Below are positions 1-5,384 of a stretch of DNA of 10,375 bases, one piece after another (within the stretch, counting starts at the first letter, position 1; each line of letters starts with the position of its first letter). The DNA is from Thermoplasmata archaeon (GTDB lineage: Archaea > Thermoplasmatota > E2 > UBA202 > JdFR-43). The stretch lies in NCBI GenBank assembly GCA_021161135.1, contig JAGHBD010000104.1:1-10375 (forward strand), read 5' to 3'. The notes under the pieces were generated by a model, which saw only the letters and a list, made by a program, of their open reading frames with translations, had not been told where the DNA came from and did no database searches. The position numbers and the translations under genes were made by a program.

Positions 1-30
1 AATCAAAATATATCAGAGGAGGAGAAATGA
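1..30 (+). CDS. C-terminal end of an upstream gene (partial, tentative)
   Basis: From base 1 the first frame reads nine codons, ending in a run of three glutamates and a lysine, and stops at TGA 28-30. That stop overlaps the next ATG (27-29) in the classic ATGA arrangement of coupled genes. Only ten codons are visible, so no function can be given. The third frame, which is the frame of the following gene, is also open to the window edge, so an alternative is that the following gene simply starts further upstream. The overlap and the Shine-Dalgarno sequence inside these codons favour a real upstream gene end. Confidence 0.3.
   Translation, partial: NQNISEEEK
18..24 (+). promoter_or_regulatory. 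Shine-Dalgarno sequence of the small membrane protein
   Basis: GGAGGAG lies at 18-24, two bases before the ATG at 27, with its GGAGG core ending four bases before it. It matches the archaeal anti-Shine-Dalgarno CCUCC. It is the strongest ribosome binding site in the window and decides the start of the 51-residue gene. It sits inside the last codons of the preceding reading frame, as expected for a gene internal to an operon. Confidence 0.6.
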
Positions 31-182
31 ATCACAGCGTCTTGAGTAGAATTCTCTTTTTATTCGCCTTTATATTTACAGCCATATGTTTTATTATGCG
101 GCAAATTGATCAAAACAGATTCTTAGGAATAATCATTTCTCTGTTACTACTTTTTCTTATTCACCTATTTGTGGAGAAATAA
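27..182 (+). CDS. small two-helix membrane protein, unknown function
   Basis: This is a 51-residue protein that I do not recognise. It has two strongly hydrophobic segments, about residues 5-24 and 33-49. They are joined by a short polar loop (arginine 25 to arginine 31, with Gln, Asp, Gln and Asn), which makes a helical hairpin in the membrane. The C-terminus is Val-Glu-Lys. The start is set by a strong Shine-Dalgarno sequence and an ATGA overlap with the preceding frame, so it is probably translated together with an upstream gene outside the window. Its frame is open to the window edge, so a longer N-terminus cannot be excluded. Such small membrane proteins are often accessory subunits or fillers in transporter or respiratory operons. 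Nothing in the sequence says which. Confidence 0.6.
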   Translation: MNHSVLSRILFLFAFIFTAICFIMRQIDQNRFLGIIISLLLLFLIHLFVEK

Positions 183-211
183 GAGTTTCTTAAAATTCAT
201 GCCTACGTGAT

Positions 212-994
212 TCATTTTTTCACTCCTATTGCATAAAATTGGGGAAAGAAGTTAAATTCTATGCCTTCCTCAATAGATTTGAGATAGTGCTCCTCCCATT
301 TTTTAATTTCCTCCTCATTTAATCCTTCTCTTCTTAAAACATTCCAGTAAAAATCCCTTGCCCTCATATACGATTTTTTATCCTCCTCACAGCTCCATAT
401 CCTCAAATTTCCCAATCCCACTTCTGTTTTAAGCCCAGCCCTCACAAAAAGCATGCGCAGTTTCCTTCCGATGTATGGATCGCCACCTCTATTTTTTATC
501 GCTCTTCCTGCAAAAATTTCATCCACTTCTGGATATGGGGGCCAGTGTATTTTACCACCAAAATCTGGCTCTAAACTTGCAACAACTTTTCCTCCTTTTT
601 TAACAACCCTTGCCATCTCATTTACAACCTGTTGCGGATCCTTTACCCACATGAGGAGGAGATTGCATATCGCTATGTCAAAAGTTTCGTCTTTAAAGGG
701 AAGGGAATGAGCATCTCCTCGGCAGAGCTGCACATTCCTTACTCCAATGAGCATTTCTTTAGCTATTTCTATCATGTCCTCTGAATCATCTATTGCAATG
801 ACAAAGCCGTTGGTGTGATTGCATATGTCCCTCGTAACAGCTCCATTGCCGCATCCAACATCTAAAACAAGGGAGGCATCTTTTAATCCTGCTTTTATGT
901 ATATCGGCTCTCTCTCCTCCGCCGTCTCCAATGCCTGCTGCTCAAGCTTTCTTATGAAATGCTCCAGTTCTTCTTTACTTCTGTTATGCGGCAC
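212..994 (-). CDS. class I SAM-dependent methyltransferase
   Basis: This is a 260-residue cytosolic methyltransferase with a Rossmann-like fold that uses S-adenosylmethionine; the substrate is unknown. Visible motifs are glycine-rich motif I VLDVGCGNG (about 43-51), the acidic end of strand 2 in AIDDSEDM (about 67-74, ribose binding), GDAHSLPF after strand 3, FDIAICNLLLMWV as motif IV, and the post-motif VVKKGGKVVASLEPD. The last 90 residues are charged and helical, as in the Methyltransf_11/UbiE-like group. The open frame extends to 1297, but that would run antisense through the conserved lipoprotein gene. I chose GTG at 992-994, giving an N-terminus of Pro-His-Asn-Arg-Ser-Lys-Glu-Glu, with a weak TATA-like ATCTATTTAG at 1015-1024. 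ATG at 1079-1081 is the other candidate and would add 29 residues. The gene is divergent from the PEBP gene. The family call is firm; the start and substrate are not. Confidence 0.85.
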   Translation of the reverse strand: MPHNRSKEELEHFIRKLEQQALETAEEREPIYIKAGLKDASLVLDVGCGNGAVTRDICNHTNGFVIAIDDSEDMIEIAKEMLIGVRNVQLCRGDAHSLPFKDETFDIAICNLLLMWVKDPQQVVNEMARVVKKGGKVVASLEPDFGGKIHWPPYPEVDEIFAGRAIKNRGGDPYIGRKLRMLFVRAGLKTEVGLGNLRIWSCEEDKKSYMRARDFYWNVLRREGLNEEEIKKWEEHYLKSIEEGIEFNFFPQFYAIGVKK

Positions 995-1014
995 AAAAGA
1001 ATATGGTGGAAAAC

Positions 1015-1060
1015 TAAATAGATTTTTGTATTCCGCAATGCAAACATAAATAATTAATAT
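1015..1060. promoter_or_regulatory. divergent AT-rich promoter region, methyltransferase / PEBP gene
   Basis: The strip between the two divergent genes holds AT-rich boxes usable on both strands. For the plus strand, ATAAATAATTAATAT spans about 1046-1060 and is centred 25-30 bases before the ATG at 1080, the standard distance for an archaeal leaderless transcript. For the minus strand, ATTATTTATG (about 1045-1054) and the weaker ATCTATTTAG (1015-1024) precede the GTG at 994. No Shine-Dalgarno sequence precedes either start. The boxes are assigned by spacing and composition only. Confidence 0.45.
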
Positions 1061-1079
1061 GATTTTGCTATTAATTAGC

Positions 1080-1595
1080 ATGGAGAAATGGATGTTGTTA
1101 TTCATTATAGTTGCAGCGATTTTGGGGTGCGTAAAGAAAGAAAAGAGTCTCACAGTAAAACTTGATTTTGATGTTTTCCCCGAAAAATATACGTGCGATG
1201 GCAAGGATATTTCTCCAAAGATATATATTGAGGGTTTAAGTAGCGAGGTAAAATCCATTGCCATTATTATGGATGATCCCGATGCCCCCTTCCGCACATT
1301 TACTCACTGGCTGATATGGAATATAGAACCAACAAACACCATTCCAGAAAATATACCGAAGGAAGGAACTGTGAATGAGCCCATTAAAGCAAAGCAGGGA
1401 ATAAATGATTTTGGGCGCATTGGATATGGTGGCCCCTGCCCGCCACCGGGCAAACCACATCGCTACATTTTTCATGTATATGCTCTTGATACCATGCTCG
1501 ATATCGAGGAAGGGGCGGATAGGAAAAGTTTGGAAAAAGCGATGGAAGGGCATGTTATAGAGTATGGCGAAGCAATGGCGAAATATGGAAGATAG
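1080..1595 (+). CDS. PEBP (YbhB/YbcL) family lipoprotein
   Basis: This is a 171-residue member of the phosphatidylethanolamine-binding protein family. Both family signatures are clear: DDPDAP (65-70) followed by THWLIWNI, and GYGGPCPPPGKPHRY (115-129). Together they form the anion-binding pocket. The N-terminus is a short lipoprotein signal: MEKW, a hydrophobic core to residue 16, and ILGC with Cys17 as the likely lipidated residue. The mature domain would therefore sit outside the cell, tethered to the membrane. I preferred ATG 1080 over 1059 because it gives a compact signal peptide and a TATA-like box 25-30 bases upstream, which fits a leaderless mRNA. The secreted C25 protease starts 39 bases downstream with its own promoter. 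PEBP proteins bind phospholipid head groups or other anions, and the yeast member Tfs1 inhibits carboxypeptidase Y. A protease-inhibitor or partner role here is inference. Confidence 0.88.
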   Translation: MEKWMLLFIIVAAILGCVKKEKSLTVKLDFDVFPEKYTCDGKDISPKIYIEGLSSEVKSIAIIMDDPDAPFRTFTHWLIWNIEPTNTIPENIPKEGTVNEPIKAKQGINDFGRIGYGGPCPPPGKPHRYIFHVYALDTMLDIEEGADRKSLEKAMEGHVIEYGEAMAKYGR

Positions 1596-1604
1596 ATAAG
1601 AAAG

Positions 1605-1613
1605 CTTAAAAAA
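1605..1613 (+). promoter_or_regulatory. TATA box of the C25 protease gene
   Basis: CTTAAAAAA is centred about 26 bases before the ATG at 1635, and no Shine-Dalgarno sequence lies in between. This is the expected geometry for an archaeal promoter that makes a leaderless mRNA. It implies that the protease gene can be transcribed separately from the PEBP gene, whose stop codon lies only ten bases upstream of the box. Confidence 0.55.
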
Positions 1614-1634
1614 TGCATTAGCCATTATACTTGC

Positions 1635-3404
1635 ATGAAATATCTGGCAATATTTGTTGCAATATTATTTTTGGGATTTAGTGGGATAGCAGGTTTTAAC
1701 GACATGCAACCAAAAGAAAAATTTGTGCAGAGTGCAGAAGCCGAGACCATCTCTTTAGAGAAAACAAATCTTTCCCTTATGTTAGTTGCCAATAAGCCAG
1801 AGGTTCCAGTATATACAAAAGTATATGTTTTTCCAGCTGGCAGCAGATTTAGTATAGAAGCAAAGCCAATACATGTAGAAAAAATGGAAAACGTCCATTT
1901 GAAGGCATCTTATATTCCATCTCCACCTGGTTATGAAATAAAGGAAGGAAATTATGATGATGGCATCATTTACCCTGAAAAATGGTACAGCTATGAGGCA
2001 ATGGGAGGGATAAAGGATGGAGAGCATGTTATTATTGTCATCCTTCACCTCTACCCAGTGAGATATGTTGCAGGAGAAATTCTTTATGCGAATAAATTTG
2101 AGGTTACAGTGAAATATGAAGCGCCTAAAAAGCCGTTATTCACAAAAGATGAGTATGATTTCCTTATAATAGCTCCAGATTCATGGATGGATGAATTGCA
2201 GGCATTGAAAGAACATAAAGAGGCGAGGGGAATAAAAACAATAATTGTGGGCTTGGATGAAATATATGGCGGAAAATATTTTGCTGTGCAGGGAAGAGAT
2301 GATGCAGAGAAGATAAAATACTTCATTAAAAATGCCATCGAAGAGTGGGGTATAGAATATGTAATGCTTGTTGGAGGAAGGAAACCGGGCTTAAGGGAAG
2401 ATTGGTGGATTCCTGTAAGGTATGCTCATGTATATTGGGTGGATGAAACAAAATATGTGAGTGATTTATATTACGCTGATATATATGATGCCAACTACTC
2501 CTTTTCTTCATGGGATACAGATTCAAATAATAAATTCTCGGAATGGAGAAGTTACGGCGAACTACTTGATGACATGGATTTATATCCGGATGTTTATATT
2601 GGCCGCCTTGCGTGCAGGAACAAGGTGGAATTAAAGATAATGGTTGAAAAAATAATGAGTTACGAAAATAGCAAGGCAAGCAATAAAATAGTACTTGTGG
2701 GTGGAGACAATTTTGAGCAGGAGGGCATAGAAGGAGAAATAGTTTGTGACAAAACCATGGAATATTTACTTGGATTTGAAGCAGCAAAGGTATATGCAAG
2801 CCAGACAGATGTTTCAGCAAAGACAATAAAGGATGCTTTGGGAGATGGCGCGGCATTCATACACATGCATGGGCATGGAAGCCCGATATACTGGAGTACT
2901 CATAAGCCAGATGGCTTTGATAAATGGGAGCCCGGCATAGGAATATGGGATTTGCCCACCTTCTTCAATAAAGAATATCCGATAGTTGTAATAGGCGGAT
3001 GTCATACAGCAATGTTTAACGTTAGTCTGACAATCCATCCGTGGACAGGAGGAATACCTGCTCCAGAAGGATTAAGCTGGTGGTTCGCCCGCAAGTATGG
3101 TGGAGGAGGGATAGCAAGTTTTGGCTATACAGCCTTTCCAGTTGCTACACCAGGCAACGAAGGTGACTTGGACGGAGATGGCATAGATGAACCAGATTGC
3201 GTCGAATCGGGCTATGGATATATGCAACTTGGCTTATTCAAGGCATATGGAGAAGAAGGAAAGGAATTTCTTGGCGAGTGCTGGGGATATGCTGTGGCAA
3301 GATATATAGAGCATTTCAAAATTCCATATCAGAGGTGGCATCTCCATACCATACAGAGCTTTGTGCTACTTGGAGATCCAACATTGAAAATAGGGGGCTA
3401 TTGA
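1635..3404 (+). CDS. secreted gingipain-like C25 cysteine proprotease
   Basis: This is a 589-residue exported protease of clan CD. In order it has a Sec signal peptide (about 1-20, hydrophobic to GFSGIAG); a beta-rich prodomain (about 45-162) resembling the C25 propeptide, including LHLYPVRYV; and the C25 catalytic domain (about 172-587). The catalytic dyad is read as His412 in HMHGHG and Cys456 in VVIGGCHTA. Other family landmarks are YDFLIIAPD, GIEYVMLVGG, SDLYYADIYD, PDVYIGRL and the terminal LLGDPTLKI. Two aspartate-rich loops look like calcium sites: DTDSNNK (294-300) and DLDGDGIDEPD (511-521). The chain ends right after the LLGDPTL motif, with no membrane anchor, sorting domain or S-layer repeat, so it is probably released. 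It is shorter than bacterial gingipains because it lacks adhesin domains. It likely digests extracellular protein for nutrition. The cleavage specificity cannot be read with confidence. Confidence 0.9.
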   Translation: MKYLAIFVAILFLGFSGIAGFNDMQPKEKFVQSAEAETISLEKTNLSLMLVANKPEVPVYTKVYVFPAGSRFSIEAKPIHVEKMENVHLKASYIPSPPGYEIKEGNYDDGIIYPEKWYSYEAMGGIKDGEHVIIVILHLYPVRYVAGEILYANKFEVTVKYEAPKKPLFTKDEYDFLIIAPDSWMDELQALKEHKEARGIKTIIVGLDEIYGGKYFAVQGRDDAEKIKYFIKNAIEEWGIEYVMLVGGRKPGLREDWWIPVRYAHVYWVDETKYVSDLYYADIYDANYSFSSWDTDSNNKFSEWRSYGELLDDMDLYPDVYIGRLACRNKVELKIMVEKIMSYENSKASNKIVLVGGDNFEQEGIEGEIVCDKTMEYLLGFEAAKVYASQTDVSAKTIKDALGDGAAFIHMHGHGSPIYWSTHKPDGFDKWEPGIGIWDLPTFFNKEYPIVVIGGCHTAMFNVSLTIHPWTGGIPAPEGLSWWFARKYGGGGIASFGYTAFPVATPGNEGDLDGDGIDEPDCVESGYGYMQLGLFKAYGEEGKEFLGECWGYAVARYIEHFKIPYQRWHLHTIQSFVLLGDPTLKIGGY

Positions 3405-3407
3405 TTA

Positions 3408-3920
3408 ATGAGTGCTTACGAGAGGGAGCTGCGGGAGATACTGGCTGGAAATGAAGAGGTTATAGAAAAAATCACAAGGAGCTGCAGCGAGGAGGAAAAA
3501 AGAAAATACAAAAAAATTATTGAAAAGCCATTTATAACGGTGAGGGCTGCTGGCTCGCTGGGTATTGCAGATATTGTTGCCATCAGAGGAGACATTTCTC
3601 TCATAATTGAAATAAAGGTGAGAAAAGAAAGAGAGATTCTTTTCAGCCATGAAGGCGGAAGAATGCAGAGGAAGGCGAAGGAAATGAAGAGGAAGTGTGA
3701 GATCTCAAAAGTTCTTCCAATATTTGCATATAGAATTAAAGGGTTGCGAGGAGATGCATGGAGAATATTTACAATGAATATCGATGGCATGGAGGGAAAA
3801 TATGAAGAGCTTTATAGAAAACTTCCAAAGCTTGAAGAAAGTAAAGGAGGAAATTATATAATGAGATGGGAAAATGGAATGAAATTATCTGACTTCATTG
3901 ATTTACTCTCTTATCTATAA
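3408..3920 (+). CDS. Hjc-like archaeal Holliday junction resolvase / nuclease
   Basis: This 170-residue protein has the Hjc pattern of the PD-(D/E)XK nuclease fold. The N-terminal helix is YERELREIL (Glu7 matches the conserved acid). Then come ITVRAAGSLGIADIVAI (43-59, Asp55 catalytic) and LIIEIKVRKE (65-74, Glu68 and Lys70 forming E-x-K). A later AWRIFTMNID strand matches the C-terminal part of Hjc. Known Hjc proteins are around 120-140 residues. This one has about 25 extra charged residues (16-41) between the first helix and first strand, and a C-terminal tail. It starts three bases after the protease stop, so the two are probably co-transcribed. A poor GGGGG ribosome site lies 10 bases before the ATG. 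Junction cleavage during recombinational repair is the expected role. A related nuclease of different specificity is possible. Its last 26 bases overlap the end of the convergent paaK-like gene. Confidence 0.75.
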   Translation: MSAYERELREILAGNEEVIEKITRSCSEEEKRKYKKIIEKPFITVRAAGSLGIADIVAIRGDISLIIEIKVRKEREILFSHEGGRMQRKAKEMKRKCEISKVLPIFAYRIKGLRGDAWRIFTMNIDGMEGKYEELYRKLPKLEESKGGNYIMRWENGMKLSDFIDLLSYL

Positions 3921-5181
3921 CCCTTTTTGCCTTTCCTTCGTGCTTCGGAAGGCTATCTGGCTCGACAATCTCAACTTTCATACCAAGTGTTGTAATTATC
4001 TTTATTTCCTTTTGCAATTCCTCTTCTATCTTTTTCTTTTCCTCCTCGCTGTATTTCTTTTTTCCCTCCACTTTTACAATAACCTCATCCATGTCTCCTT
4101 TTCTTTCAACAATCATGAGCCAGTTATTGCCCACCTTTTCATTTTTCATTATTGCCTCCTCCACCTGGCTCGGGAATATGTTTGTTCCCTTTATTATCAG
4201 CATGTCGTCGCTTCTTCCTTTTATTGGTGCATGTCTTACATGAGTTCTCCCGCAGTTGCATATCCCCTCATATAAAAATGTTATATCTCTTGTTCTGTAT
4301 CTTATTATTGGCATACCTTCCTTTGTTAGAGTTGTCAGAACAAGTTCTCCCTCCTCCTCCACACCTGTCCTCTCTCCCGTCTTTGGATCTATTACTTCTG
4401 CATAAAAGTGATCCTCCCAGAGATGCAGGCCATCATGCTCATCACAATCTGCAGATACACCTGGCCCACACATCTCGGTTAGCCCATAAATATCATGGAC
4501 ATCCATATTCCATTCTTTCATTATTCTCTCCTTCATTGCCTTGGTGAACATTTCCGCTCCAAAAATTCCATTTCTCACATTCAGCTCAGATGGCTCAATG
4601 CCCATTTTTCTTGCAACGTTAGCAAGATGTAAGGCGTAGGATGCTATACCTGCTATAAATGTGGTGCCGTAATACTCCATTAACCTAATCTGTCGCTCAC
4701 TCTGTCCTTTCCCAGTGGGCACTATAAGGGCACCAATTTTTTGCCCCCCATAATGAAAACCAAATGCCCCTGTAAATGTACCATATGGAATGGGAATCTG
4801 GAAAATGTCTCTCTTTGTCAGCCCGGCCATTGCCAGGCAGCGAGCCATCACTTCAGCCCATATTTCCAAATCATGCCTTGTATAGCATACTGTTATAGGC
4901 TCTCCTGTTGTGCCTGATGAGGCATGCAGCTCCACATATTCTTCCATTGGCTTTGCAAGCAAGCCAAATGGCATATTTTGGCGTAGCTCATCTTTGGTTG
5001 TAAAAGGTAATTTTTCCAAATCTTCAAAACTTTTTATATTTGGCTCAACACCAGCCTCATCAAATTTTTTTCTGTAAAAGGGCACATTATCATATGCATA
5101 CATGACTATAGCCTTTAATCTTTTTAGTTGCAGTTCCTGCAATTTTTTTCTTGGCATTTTTTCTACTTTCTCATTAAACAT
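3895..5181 (-). CDS. paaK: phenylacetate-CoA ligase family (PaaK-like) adenylating enzyme
   Basis: This 428-residue AMP-forming ligase activates an aryl or related carboxylic acid to its CoA thioester through an acyl-adenylate. Motifs, in numbering from this start, are the PaaK N-terminus MPRKKLQELQLKRLK (9-23) and NVPFYRKKF; the phosphate loop HASSGTTGEP (86-95); IYGLTEMCGPG (about 231-241); RYRTRDITFLY (about 295-305); a CNCGRTH metal-like cysteine pair; and the hinge and C-terminal domain start GRSDDMLIIKGTNIFPSQVEE. The length is normal for the family. The open frame begins at 5187 (Met-His-Met). I chose the second ATG because the TATA-like box at 5202-5209 sits about 25 bases upstream. 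In an archaeal peptide degrader it may convert phenylacetate-type acids. Methanogen coenzyme F390 synthetases are homologues, so the substrate is uncertain. The aminotransferase lies upstream on the same strand, 203 bases away. Confidence 0.88.
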   Translation of the reverse strand: MFNEKVEKMPRKKLQELQLKRLKAIVMYAYDNVPFYRKKFDEAGVEPNIKSFEDLEKLPFTTKDELRQNMPFGLLAKPMEEYVELHASSGTTGEPITVCYTRHDLEIWAEVMARCLAMAGLTKRDIFQIPIPYGTFTGAFGFHYGGQKIGALIVPTGKGQSERQIRLMEYYGTTFIAGIASYALHLANVARKMGIEPSELNVRNGIFGAEMFTKAMKERIMKEWNMDVHDIYGLTEMCGPGVSADCDEHDGLHLWEDHFYAEVIDPKTGERTGVEEEGELVLTTLTKEGMPIIRYRTRDITFLYEGICNCGRTHVRHAPIKGRSDDMLIIKGTNIFPSQVEEAIMKNEKVGNNWLMIVERKGDMDEVIVKVEGKKKYSEEEKKKIEEELQKEIKIITTLGMKVEIVEPDSLPKHEGKAKRVIDKRVNQ

Positions 5182-5201
5182 GTGCATTTATTAGAGAAAG
5201 C

Positions 5202-5209
5202 TATAAATT
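5202..5209 (-). promoter_or_regulatory. proximal TATA box of the paaK-like gene
   Basis: On the minus strand AATTTATA is centred about 25 bases before the chosen ATG at 5181. No Shine-Dalgarno sequence follows, so a leaderless mRNA is likely. The box (plus strand TATAAATT) is nearly symmetric and could also fire rightward. A rightward start would fall near 5231, at the edge of the GC-rich stem-loop. Confidence 0.5.
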
Positions 5210-5230
5210 ATTTGCGAAGCAAAATTGGTG

Positions 5231-5280
5231 GGGGAACGGGACGGGGTAGAGTTTTTCTGAGGAGGCGAATCCCGCTCCCC
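5231..5280 (-). ncRNA. candidate structured RNA or paaK leader stem-loop
   Basis: A GC-rich island stands out in AT-rich spacer DNA. Read on the minus strand, GGGGAGCGGGA (5280-5270) pairs with TCCCGTTCCCC (5241-5231) over 11 positions. Ten are Watson-Crick pairs and one is a G-U wobble. The pyrimidine-rich 28-base loop contains CCTCC. On the plus strand the wobble position becomes an A-C mismatch, which mildly favours minus-strand transcription. A distal TATA box at 5321-5330 would start a minus-strand RNA just upstream of it. It could be a leader of the paaK-like mRNA, a free-standing small RNA, or a processing or termination element for the aminotransferase mRNA, though no T-run follows closely. 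It matches no RNA family that I recognise. Confidence 0.35.
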
Positions 5281-5282
5281 TA

Positions 5283-5301
5283 TGATAGCAAATTGCTATC
5301 A
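5283..5301. promoter_or_regulatory. perfect 19-base palindrome, candidate operator
   Basis: TGATAGCAA, one central A, then TTGCTATCA: nine-base arms without a mismatch, centred at 5292. The length and symmetry suit a dimeric helix-turn-helix regulator. It lies where transcription from the distal minus-strand TATA box (5321-5330) would begin (about 5299), so a bound protein could block that promoter. It could instead act as a small hairpin at the 5' end of that RNA. No regulator gene is adjacent. Confidence 0.4.
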
Positions 5302-5320
5302 AATACTAGAACAATATAGC

Positions 5321-5330
5321 ATATATAAAT
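5321..5330 (-). promoter_or_regulatory. distal TATA box upstream of the stem-loop
   Basis: On the minus strand ATTTATATAT is a good archaeal TATA-like element. Its predicted start is 25-27 bases downstream, near 5299, at the edge of the palindrome. It would produce a transcript covering the palindrome arms and the GC-rich stem-loop, and possibly running into the paaK-like gene as a leader of roughly 120 bases. The rest of this spacer (5331-5384) shows nothing recognisable. Confidence 0.4.
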
Positions 5331-5384
5331 ATTTCGAAAATTTTGAGGAAACAGCTAAAAGCAAATAGACAGGGAAGCAGAATT

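Noticed and set aside
995..1297. N-terminal 101-codon extension of the methyltransferase frame
   Set aside because: Most of it is antisense to the PEBP gene and has no methyltransferase similarity. The family-like sequence begins near the GTG at 994.
1236..1625. 129-codon minus-strand frame
   Set aside because: It runs antisense through the PEBP signature motifs and shows no family features.
2326..2856. 176-codon minus-strand frame
   Set aside because: It is antisense to the C25 protease catalytic domain, whose motifs are strongly conserved, and its composition (many His, Pro, Cys) is typical of a shadow frame.
3843..3863. AAAGGAGG followed by ATG 3861, an apparent start inside the Hjc-like gene
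   Set aside because: It would yield only a 19-residue tail in the same frame. Purine-rich coding sequence explains the match.
4152..4547. 131-codon plus-strand frame rich in Leu, Pro and Ser
   Set aside because: It is antisense to the core of the PaaK-like ligase, with composition expected from the reverse of Glu/Gly/Lys-rich coding.
5231..5280. tRNA gene, suggested by GGTAGAG and GAATCCC-like pieces on the plus strand and CCCCC-ACCA on the minus strand
   Set aside because: The stem-loop spans only 50 bases, with no room for D, anticodon and T arms, and no anticodon loop can be placed.
5282..5368. 28-codon plus-strand frame (start ATG 5282) after a GAGGAGG sequence
   Set aside because: The Shine-Dalgarno-like sequence is 16 bases away, the frame is short enough to occur by chance, and it starts inside the palindrome.
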